Source of the DNA: a virus | DNA: 59,155 nt | Reading direction: 5' to 3' (one strand) | Virus record (IMG/VR): IMGVR_UViG_3300023181_000373 | Coordinates: 1 to 59,155 of that record | Part shown: positions 1 through 6,472 of the stretch, in pieces | Position numbering within the stretch: position 1 is the stretch's first letter | Layout: the number at the start of each line of letters is the position of its first letter | The notes under the pieces: generated by a model | What the model saw: the letters and a program-made list of their open reading frames with translations, nothing else | The model's database searches: none | Told to the model about the DNA's origin: nothing | Program-made: the position numbers and the translations under genes

Positions 1-240
1 ATGCACACAGTAGATCTTATTTCCAGAAGGATAAATACGCTCATTAGACTTGGTGAGAGGAAAGATGGAGTTTTTTTAACTGATCTTAAGAAGGAGTACC
101 GCCCAGATCTTCAAAATTTTATTGTAGGCGAAACTTTAGGCTTGCGAGACGGAAAAGTAGTTATAGGCAAAAACACTTATAAAAGATGGTTACAAAAGAT
201 CAAAACTAATGGTTTTGATTATGATGTAAAGTTTATTTAA
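1..240 (+). CDS. Small basic hypothetical protein upstream of fic
   Basis: Codes for up to 79 residues, rich in Lys and Arg, with no family I recognise. Its first ATG is the first base of the window, so the true start may lie further left. Its stop codon is followed directly by the ATG of the Fic gene, so the two are probably one host operon. Small partners of Fic proteins are often antitoxins, but the Fic protein here carries its own inhibitory helix, so an antitoxin role is not required. It lies outside the prophage. Confidence 0.5.
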   Translation: MHTVDLISRRINTLIRLGERKDGVFLTDLKKEYRPDLQNFIVGETLGLRDGKVVIGKNTYKRWLQKIKTNGFDYDVKFI

Positions 241-1041
241 ATGGCAATTGAAGATCAATTTAAAAAAATAAACGCCCTTCAAAAACAAATCCTTAAGCTG
301 GAACCAAATCTAATGAAATGGGACCCGGATTACCTGGAAAAAGTAAAAGTTGATTTTACTTATGCATCAAATAACCTTGAAGGTAATAAGATATCACACG
401 GACAGACCATACAAATATTAAAGGATTTCGTTAGCCCAAAGGATACTTCAATTTCTGATTATCTCGATATCCTCAATCATAAAAAGGTTCTTGATTTGGT
501 TTTTGAAAACTATAAATCAGAACGTATTACTGAAAGTAACATCAAGAAACTCCACAAAGAGTTGATGAAAAATCCTGCGCAATGGGCAGATGATACATAT
601 TGCGATCCAGGCAAATATAAGATTTTTGAAAACCGTACATACAGATCTAATGGTAAAGAACATCTATATGCAGAGCCAGAGAAAGTCCAACCGGCTATGG
701 AATTACTAATTAGGGAGACAAATGAAGCTTTAGACGTTAATTCTACCAATATTGAATTTCACCCATTATCTATAGCTACTCGTTTTCACTTCATATTTCT
801 TAATCATATACACCCATTTGGTGACGGAAATGGCAGAATAGCACGTATTTTTATGAATCTTATTTTATTACAGAAAGGGCTTCCCCCTATTTTCATAAAA
901 GAAGTTGACAAAAAAGATTATCTGGATTGTTTTACAAAGGAAGAAGAACACCCCGGAGTAATGCTTGAATTTATGACAGCACGATTGATTGAAAGTCTAA
1001 AATCAAAGAAAAAGCATCTTCTTGCAAGTTTGAATAAATAA
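241..1041 (+). CDS. fic: Fic family adenylyltransferase, class II
   Basis: A 266-residue Fic enzyme, a family that usually transfers AMP from ATP to a hydroxyl of a target protein. The complete signature HPFGDGNGRIAR is at residues 191-202, with catalytic His191 and the anion-binding loop that holds ATP. An inhibitory motif of the form S-x-x-x-E-G is at residues 43-48 (S43, E47, G48), which places it in class II, where the N-terminal helix blocks ATP until the protein is activated. The C-terminus is Lys-rich. It is host flank next to the attachment site, and the target protein cannot be told from sequence. Confidence 0.9.
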   Translation: MAIEDQFKKINALQKQILKLEPNLMKWDPDYLEKVKVDFTYASNNLEGNKISHGQTIQILKDFVSPKDTSISDYLDILNHKKVLDLVFENYKSERITESNIKKLHKELMKNPAQWADDTYCDPGKYKIFENRTYRSNGKEHLYAEPEKVQPAMELLIRETNEALDVNSTNIEFHPLSIATRFHFIFLNHIHPFGDGNGRIARIFMNLILLQKGLPPIFIKEVDKKDYLDCFTKEEEHPGVMLEFMTARLIESLKSKKKHLLASLNK

Positions 1042-1116
1042 GCTTTACTATATTTATTAACGGTGAGAATGTGAATCTGTATACTAAAATCGAGTAAGCG
1101 CCAAATAATTATCATG

Positions 1117-1182
1117 TATAGGAAAATGCCATTTTGTATACACGACGAAGATGTCATATAAAGAAGATGGCACTTTCCTATA
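1117..1182. repeat. Imperfect inverted repeat, 16-bp arms
   Basis: TATAGGAAAATGCCAT (1117-1132) pairs with 1167-1182 with one mismatch around a 34-base loop. It lies in the 180-base gap between fic and the small membrane gene. It has no T-run, so it is not a normal terminator. It could be a miniature mobile element remnant, an operator or an RNA hairpin. Nothing else is seen in this gap. Confidence 0.55.
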
Positions 1183-1221
1183 TATGAGATATGAAACAGC
1201 ACCACAGAGGCAACGCCATTA

Positions 1222-1452
1222 ATGAAAAAAGCCTTAAAAACAATTTTAGGTATAATCGTTTTTTCTAGCTTATTTGGAATATCATATGCGTTTGGAACTA
1301 AAGACATTTCACCTATATTAATAGACTATCTTTTTTTCGGAGGTGGAGTTTTATGTTTTGCTTCCATCATTACATTAGGCATACTGGTAATGGTAGACGA
1401 TAATTATCCATCGCACTTGCTTGGAGATCTTGACAACTTCACAAACACCTGA
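1222..1452 (+). CDS. Small membrane protein
   Basis: A 76-residue protein with two hydrophobic segments at about residues 4-24 and 37-58 and a polar acidic tail. The start follows a gap with no clear ribosome-binding site, which is usual in Bacteroidota. It sits between fic and the attachment site and is therefore host DNA or a remnant of an older insertion. No family is recognised. The weak context makes its reality less than certain. Confidence 0.5.
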   Translation: MKKALKTILGIIVFSSLFGISYAFGTKDISPILIDYLFFGGGVLCFASIITLGILVMVDDNYPSHLLGDLDNFTNT

Positions 1453-1515
1453 TCTATATCGTAATGTATATTCCAAATAAGCACAGATGGGTATAGAATG
1501 AGATTATAAAACAGC

Positions 1516-1546
1516 AAAAAAAAGCCTCCGAGATAATCTCAGAGGC
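1516..1546 (-). terminator. Intrinsic terminator of the tRNA-like gene
   Basis: On the minus strand GCCTC and GAGGC arms extended by GAGA/TCTC form a hairpin (1524-1546) followed by eight T residues (1523-1516). It lies immediately downstream of the tRNA-like 3' end and would terminate that host gene when the prophage is absent. Confidence 0.8.
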
Positions 1547-1548
1547 CT

Positions 1549-1595
1549 GTGTGGAGCCGAAGGGGTTCGAACCTTTGTCTACCACCTTCAACGGT
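1549..1595 (-). other. Candidate attL: 3' end of a tmRNA or tRNA gene
   Basis: The minus strand shows a T-loop (GGTTCGAACC), a 3' acceptor strand CGGCTCC and a following A. The expected partner strand of the acceptor is absent upstream, so this is a displaced 3' fragment. The acceptor would pair with GGGGC(C/T)G including a G3-U70 wobble, and AGAC precedes the T-stem; both features fit tmRNA (ssrA) better than an ordinary tRNA. The T-stem carries one A-C mismatch. The intact gene should lie beyond the right edge, next to the integrase start. Confidence 0.6.
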
Positions 1596-1641
1596 GTTTG
1601 ATGACGGTTTAAGTGGTCAAAAATAGGGTTTGGTTTGGTCA

Positions 1642-1669
1642 TTTGTCAGTGATTTGGTCAGCTAATATT
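1642..1669 (+). promoter_or_regulatory. Possible integrase arm-type sites, left end
   Basis: Holds TTTGTCAGT (1642-1650), TTGGTCAGC (1654-1662) and AATATT (1664-1669). The same three words in the same order recur at 59099-59137 inside the 5' end of the integrase gene. Paired sites near both prophage ends are what integrase arm-binding sites look like; the words are short, so this is a suggestion. Confidence 0.4.
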
Positions 1670-1709
1670 GGTAAAATAAATGATCAAATCAAATCCGATT
1701 AAAGCAACA

Positions 1710-1737
1710 AACCCCTGGCTTTCACCAAGGGTTTTTA
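1710..1737. terminator. Terminator at the end of the late operon
   Basis: An inverted repeat ACCC-TGG / CCA-GGGT (1711-1732) with a short loop. It has five T residues after it on the plus strand and TTTG after it on the minus strand. It lies just after the stop of the last leftward prophage gene and would end the late transcript before attL, and may also block transcription entering from the host. Confidence 0.65.
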
Positions 1738-1758
1738 TCATAATTGAAAACATTACTA

Positions 1759-2553
1759 CTAGAATCCTACCAGCTTATAAGTTAATGTTCCACCTGGTCC
1801 CCATTGTTTAAACTTATCATAGTACTGGTAATTAGCTGAAGCATTAAAACGTCCCAGTTGTATTTTTACACCCGGGCCAGCAGCCACACCGGTAAACTGA
1901 TTGTAGGTTGATACAGTTTGTATTTCTGCATGAAAAGGCAATACTTTTTTATCAAATCCAATATAATTTACATGATCAACAGTGAAGTACCTGCTATCTG
2001 ATGTGACTGACATTAACTCTCTATTTTTCCAAGGCGTGAACCATTTTGATTTATTACCTTTTGCGATCGTAATACCGAATCGCCCCATGAAATCAGCTGT
2101 GGCTACCGGAGATAATGCATTAGGAGGAGTAAACTTAAGATCCAGTCCATTGCCGTTATAAGTGTAGAAAAGATTTTTCAATGAATCTCGTTCGGCAATA
2201 AGTTGTAATTTCTCTGCTTTATACTGAGCAGCAATGACAGTAACTTCTTTTAGTTGCTTGGTTCTGATATCAAGTGCGAGAGCTGCAGTATCAACTATAT
2301 CTGGAATGTCTGTTTTATCTACATTTTCTACAGGGGTATGATTGCCCGTAATATCCAAAATCACACTTTCAACACCGTTTGCTTTTACGGCCCTGGCTAT
2401 TTCTTTTGCTTCGGTTAGGATCTTTTTTTCCACCTTTTGATTCTTTTCCTGAAGTGTGGATGCAACCTGGTGTTCTTTGAACCATCCCACTGCCATACAA
2501 ATCAAGCCAATAGCGAGAGCAGCTATGATTAGGTAATACTTTAAGTTTTTCAT
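1759..2553 (-). CDS. Membrane-anchored coiled-coil protein with beta-rich C-terminus (lysis region)
   Basis: A 264-residue protein with one N-terminal membrane helix (about residues 5-23), then a long charged helical stretch (about 25-125) likely to form a coiled coil. The C-terminal third is rich in alternating polar and aromatic residues and ends in LVGF, like an outer-membrane strand with a terminal Phe. It is the last gene of the late operon, next to the endolysin and another membrane protein, so a spanin-like role joining inner and outer membranes is an inference. No family is recognised. Confidence 0.65.
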   Translation of the reverse strand: MKNLKYYLIIAALAIGLICMAVGWFKEHQVASTLQEKNQKVEKKILTEAKEIARAVKANGVESVILDITGNHTPVENVDKTDIPDIVDTAALALDIRTKQLKEVTVIAAQYKAEKLQLIAERDSLKNLFYTYNGNGLDLKFTPPNALSPVATADFMGRFGITIAKGNKSKWFTPWKNRELMSVTSDSRYFTVDHVNYIGFDKKVLPFHAEIQTVSTYNQFTGVAAGPGVKIQLGRFNASANYQYYDKFKQWGPGGTLTYKLVGF

Positions 2554-2554
2554 A

Positions 2555-2851
2555 CTATTGTTCTTTAACTATGTCTTTAGATTTATTAAGCTTTTTAGTG
2601 GTGATACTGTCTTTTTTCTCAGCTTCGACGGCCTGATTTAAAATAATACCGTTCTTGATCAGTAGCGAGGTATTGAGTATATCGTTCTTACTCCGCTCTG
2701 CCTCATACCTCTTTTCGCATTCCTCACAATCACTTTTCTTCAGTACTGTGTATAGCAGGAGAACTACCACCGCGAACAGTGAGACCACTGTTACACCCCA
2801 TGGATACTTCTGCATTTTTTCGGGTGTGGGTATTTTTATTTTCTCAATCAT
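2555..2851 (-). CDS. Single-pass membrane protein, holin or inner-spanin candidate
   Basis: A 98-residue protein with a short N-terminus, one membrane helix at about residues 18-37, a CEEC pair just after it, and a charged helical tail. Its ATG overlaps the stop of the endolysin gene (TAATG), so the two are translationally coupled. Position and shape fit a lysis protein: either a holin of the single-span type or an inner-membrane spanin. Sequence alone does not decide between them. Confidence 0.7.
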   Translation of the reverse strand: MIEKIKIPTPEKMQKYPWGVTVVSLFAVVVLLLYTVLKKSDCEECEKRYEAERSKNDILNTSLLIKNGIILNQAVEAEKKDSITTKKLNKSKDIVKEQ

Positions 2852-3408
2852 TACGCTGCATATTTAAGTTCTGCTTTTGCGAGACTGATATTGTACGGTT
2901 CGCGGCCGTATTTAATTGCAAGTTCTTTGTACCCGCCACCATTGTAATAAGTAGCGACAAGGTGCCAGTTACGTTCCTTAATTGCTTTCCAAAGTTTAGG
3001 ATCTGTTTGTATGAATTTTACGATCCCTTTCACCTGTTGGTATTCGGATGCTTTAAAAGCATCAACCATTGCGTCTACAGTTTTAAATCCTAATCGCGCA
3101 TGATGAAAACCCATTATTTGTCCTAAGCCCCAGCTGGTAGAAAGCATTGCAGCAGTTGCATTTAACTTGAAGGCATTAGAGAATGCTTTATATTCCTTAT
3201 CCTGGTTATCTACCTTATTGATTGACCACAAACCTGAAGGTGCGAATGGTGCTTTTTTCTTAAACCAAGCTGGTTCAAATTGAATGACGATCCTTCCATT
3301 AATAAATCCCTTGCCTCCTGACTCAACGCTGATAAAAGCCATTAATGTGGCATAATTTATATCTATTGATTCGGCTAAGCCTTCGATTTCTTCGCGTGTT
3401 AAATTCAT
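2851..3408 (-). CDS. Endolysin, N-acetylmuramidase (DUF3380) family
   Basis: A 185-residue enzyme predicted to cut peptidoglycan sugar chains. The region with SVESGGKGF (catalytic Glu29 counted from this start) and the following QFEPAWF block, plus a C-terminal part with WGLGQIMGF and ATYYNGG, match the N-acetylmuramidase family. I chose the ATG at 3408: the GTG at 3435 overlaps the -7 box of a late promoter, which leaves a short leader to 3408. There is no signal peptide, so a holin is needed for export. Confidence 0.85.
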   Translation of the reverse strand: MNLTREEIEGLAESIDINYATLMAFISVESGGKGFINGRIVIQFEPAWFKKKAPFAPSGLWSINKVDNQDKEYKAFSNAFKLNATAAMLSTSWGLGQIMGFHHARLGFKTVDAMVDAFKASEYQQVKGIVKFIQTDPKLWKAIKERNWHLVATYYNGGGYKELAIKYGREPYNISLAKAELKYAA

Positions 3409-3434
3409 AATACAACTGATTATTAGATGTATCA

Positions 3435-3495
3435 CAAATTTACCCCCACGATAAAGGCGGACTGGTTTTAAGGTTTTACCATTGGCTATTGGTAA
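3435..3495 (-). promoter_or_regulatory. Late promoter alpha (endolysin)
   Basis: Minus-strand -7 box TAAATTTG (3442-3435) preceded by GTGGGGG. A 20-bp palindrome TTACCAATAGCCAATGGTAA lies at 3495-3476, exactly 33 bp upstream of the box. No TTTG is present at the usual -33 spacing. Copies at 9715-9775 and 21593-21653 have the same geometry, so this is a recurring phage promoter, probably activator dependent. Confidence 0.75.
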
Positions 3496-3623
3496 CTATA
3501 AAGTAGGTAACAAGTTACTATTGCTGAGCACTTTGAATAAGATCAACTTTACCGTACAAATTAGATCAGCACGGAAAACCGTCAAATAGAATAAATTATT
3601 AATAATAACTTACAAAAACTATT

Positions 3624-3779
3624 ATGTTTACAGCTTTAGCAGAAATATTAAAAGGCGAGTCCGTAATACAGAACACACCTTTTAATGGGGATTTTCAAGC
3701 AGTTATAATGGGTGATCAAATCAGCGTCACATTCGATCTGGAGTCAGATATGTATCTGTTTATCCGATTAACGAAATAG
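3624..3779 (+). CDS. Small rightward hypothetical protein
   Basis: A 51-residue protein on the strand opposite to the late operon, between the endolysin promoter and the end of the tail gene. Its stop at 3779 is two bases from the stop of the convergent tail gene, which suggests a real compact gene. The sequence is mixed, ending in a beta-like DMYLFIRLTK, with no family recognised. A separate small gene of this kind in a late region is typical of a moron. The 120 bases before it hold a weak hairpin (ACGG/CCGT, about 3572-3583) and no clear promoter. Confidence 0.6.
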   Translation: MFTALAEILKGESVIQNTPFNGDFQAVIMGDQISVTFDLESDMYLFIRLTK

Positions 3780-3781
3780 TC

Positions 3782-6454
3782 CTACCAATGATCATTAGGC
3801 CCCTGCCCAATATACCTTCCATTGATGTATTTTCGGGTTTGTGGACCAGACGAACTAATCAATTCGTAACCAGTAAGTCCCGGATTTTCCCTGAAATAAA
3901 TCTCTCCTTTTACCATTATTACGTCGCCAGATGTAACATTTAGTGCTACATTCTGATTAGCACCTTCCGCTGCTAATTCCAAGGCAATATTAACAGTATC
4001 GTCAAGGCCGGGTACAGTACCTTTTTTGGGTCTTTTATTCTTCAGGTACCCAATTTGGCTGATTGCTCCACCACTGCTGCCCGGAATCAGGTCTGTCCCA
4101 AATGAAAATTCGTTATACTTATCGCCGGTATATCTTGATGACCCCCTAATGATGGCGAAGTTATTACCTTCTGGAAGCGCAGGAATGGTGGTACCATCAC
4201 TTAAAATTGCTCCCCTGGATAGTTTCCATCCAGATGTCTGTCCATCGGCTGTATTCCCAGATTCTGTACCGATTGTAATGTCCCCGGATATATTGGCTTT
4301 ACTCATATAAACGCTGCCATCATCCAGTACTCTGAATGGTAAATCAGCATCTCCTAATTGTCCACCAGCTCCAAAGCGAATTGATTGATCACCGGCATCA
4401 GTAACGCCACTTATGAAGGCATTCCCTAACCCTGCTGAACCTACATTCAGTAAGCCTTCAGTATAAGAACCATCAAGCATCTGTACTTTGCCTTTGAACG
4501 TACCCTCATCAAGGTTTATCTCTAATTCATTACCAACAATAATTCCCCCCTCAATTGTTCGTCCATAAATGCTTACTGATCCATACACAGATTTTAAGTT
4601 CCTGTAATTATCAATCACACTATTTGCTATCCCTATCCAGAAATGGTAAAATGTAGGATCCTGATCAACTTTAATTTGAGCATCCGAAACCAAGATGCTG
4701 CCATCTGCAGTTGTACGGTTACACTTCGCATAGATATAATAAACTTTAGCAGGATCCAGTCCAGAAACAGTTGCTCCTGGAACATTCCAGGTTACAGGAG
4801 CCGGAGCAATAGTAGTATGAACTAATTTTCCAGCAGACCAGTTTATCTTATTTACATCCGCTTGATAGTTACTTATAAAGTTCAATCCGACTAGTACCAG
4901 TTGCTGACTTGTATCCCCTGTCTGAATCATCAATGCACGTAAGGTTACTGGTGAAATAGCTTCGGTAAATATCTGCTCAGTTCCCGGATCAAAGTATTTA
5001 TTTAACAGCTCCTGAGAAGTTTTCCAAAGCATACGGGAACGCTGGATATTTGTAATTTGGGCAATATTTAAAGCCTTGGTTACCTTCTCGGCTTCATATG
5101 TTACCCTTGCATAACTTGATCCCAATGCCAAATCTGAAATTCGCAGTACTGGATATAGGAATGGCTCGTGTAAATCGCGCTCAAAAGAGTTTACCCTGAT
5201 ATTCTTATCAATAACGATATCAGAGTCCTTGACACCTACATAGTTCCCTAGATCAAGCGTGATGTTATTCCGCTTAAAGTAAAACTTATCAGGCGGCACC
5301 TCATAAGCCACCCTTGGTGGTGAGAATTCAGCAAAGTATTCGTTTCCCTTGGTAAGTAAGAACTGCTCCCTCTCAGAAACATAAGAGGGAGGCATTACCA
5401 AGTCATAGAAAAAGTAAGTATCACCGATTTCAGGCTTCATTAAAGCACTTGGCAATTCCAATGCCTTTTCTACTTCATTTTTAATGATTGTAATAGTTCG
5501 AGTAGCGTGATTGTATCCTCCTTTAGGAATTTCAAACCAATAACCAGCCAGGTTCCCTGTTAAGAAAGAAACCTTAGGTCTTAAAGTTGGCAATTCCTGT
5601 GTATTGATATCAAAGTCAATTCCCATATCAGAAAAAACAAAGGGAGTGGTCACGCTGGAGACCATACCAATACGTTCAGGCTTAATGTCGGGAAAGTTGA
5701 TTACAGCTTCTATTTCATCCGGGCCATACTTTGGCCCTTGAATATAAGGAGTACCTTCTGGAAGCATCAAATTTGGCTGTCTGTTCCTATAATTTACTGG
5801 TAGGTTCTGATCAGATCCTGTAACATAAAGTCTGCTGAATGCTGCCTTTGAGTCAACATTTGTACGGATTAATCCTCCTCTTAATCCTTTATCATATCCG
5901 TACTCGAATTTATGACCGGTGACTACACCACGCTTATTAAAATGGATAGTTTTACCAACTACCCACCATTCCGTTTCAAAATCTTTAGCAGTATTATCAA
6001 TAACGGTTAAAATAGATTCTCCATCAAAAGAAATTAGCTTAGGAACCGAATCAATACATTCTCCCCTACTCCATCCGGACTGTGTACGGTTAGCGTTGGC
6101 CACAATCAAATCCAGCATCATACTTGCATTAGCCATGACCTCTGTTTTGATCACTGTAAGCGCATTGATGCTATCATAGAACATCATGATGGGTTTAGCC
6201 AATCTATAGTATTCAGCTTGAAACGTCATTCTGTAGCTGAATGACATACTACTGTTTTTAGTTGGCTCATCCATTTGGTTCAGATAGTAAGTCTGGCCAT
6301 AAACAAACATCGTATCACCAATCTGGAATTGATAAGCAGCAGGAGAATTAAAGGTGATAGGAACAATGTCCTTAACCATTATTTCTTTCTCCTGCTGACC
6401 CTTCGGCCAAACTGTAGCAATTATAGCATCGCCTCTTTTAATGTTGTATAACAT
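3782..6454 (-). CDS. Tail-tip / prophage endopeptidase-like tail protein
   Basis: An 890-residue structural protein. The N-terminal half contains a block resembling phage tail-associated proteins of the prophage endopeptidase tail type, with alternating beta strands. The middle has a fibronectin-like stretch (about residues 500-600), and the C-terminal third is glycine-rich repetitive sequence with segments like GTFKGKVQMLDGSYTEGLL, typical of a baseplate or fibre shaft. It follows the tail-fibre gene in the late operon. The family match is by overall pattern, so the exact role (hub or side fibre) is inferred. Confidence 0.7.
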   Translation of the reverse strand: MLYNIKRGDAIIATVWPKGQQEKEIMVKDIVPITFNSPAAYQFQIGDTMFVYGQTYYLNQMDEPTKNSSMSFSYRMTFQAEYYRLAKPIMMFYDSINALTVIKTEVMANASMMLDLIVANANRTQSGWSRGECIDSVPKLISFDGESILTVIDNTAKDFETEWWVVGKTIHFNKRGVVTGHKFEYGYDKGLRGGLIRTNVDSKAAFSRLYVTGSDQNLPVNYRNRQPNLMLPEGTPYIQGPKYGPDEIEAVINFPDIKPERIGMVSSVTTPFVFSDMGIDFDINTQELPTLRPKVSFLTGNLAGYWFEIPKGGYNHATRTITIIKNEVEKALELPSALMKPEIGDTYFFYDLVMPPSYVSEREQFLLTKGNEYFAEFSPPRVAYEVPPDKFYFKRNNITLDLGNYVGVKDSDIVIDKNIRVNSFERDLHEPFLYPVLRISDLALGSSYARVTYEAEKVTKALNIAQITNIQRSRMLWKTSQELLNKYFDPGTEQIFTEAISPVTLRALMIQTGDTSQQLVLVGLNFISNYQADVNKINWSAGKLVHTTIAPAPVTWNVPGATVSGLDPAKVYYIYAKCNRTTADGSILVSDAQIKVDQDPTFYHFWIGIANSVIDNYRNLKSVYGSVSIYGRTIEGGIIVGNELEINLDEGTFKGKVQMLDGSYTEGLLNVGSAGLGNAFISGVTDAGDQSIRFGAGGQLGDADLPFRVLDDGSVYMSKANISGDITIGTESGNTADGQTSGWKLSRGAILSDGTTIPALPEGNNFAIIRGSSRYTGDKYNEFSFGTDLIPGSSGGAISQIGYLKNKRPKKGTVPGLDDTVNIALELAAEGANQNVALNVTSGDVIMVKGEIYFRENPGLTGYELISSSGPQTRKYINGRYIGQGPNDHW

Positions 6455-6472
6455 ATTTTAGATCGTCTATAA

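Noticed and set aside
918-1307. 129-residue leftward frame across the end of fic
   Set aside because: It is antisense to fic and the small membrane gene, with no coding features.
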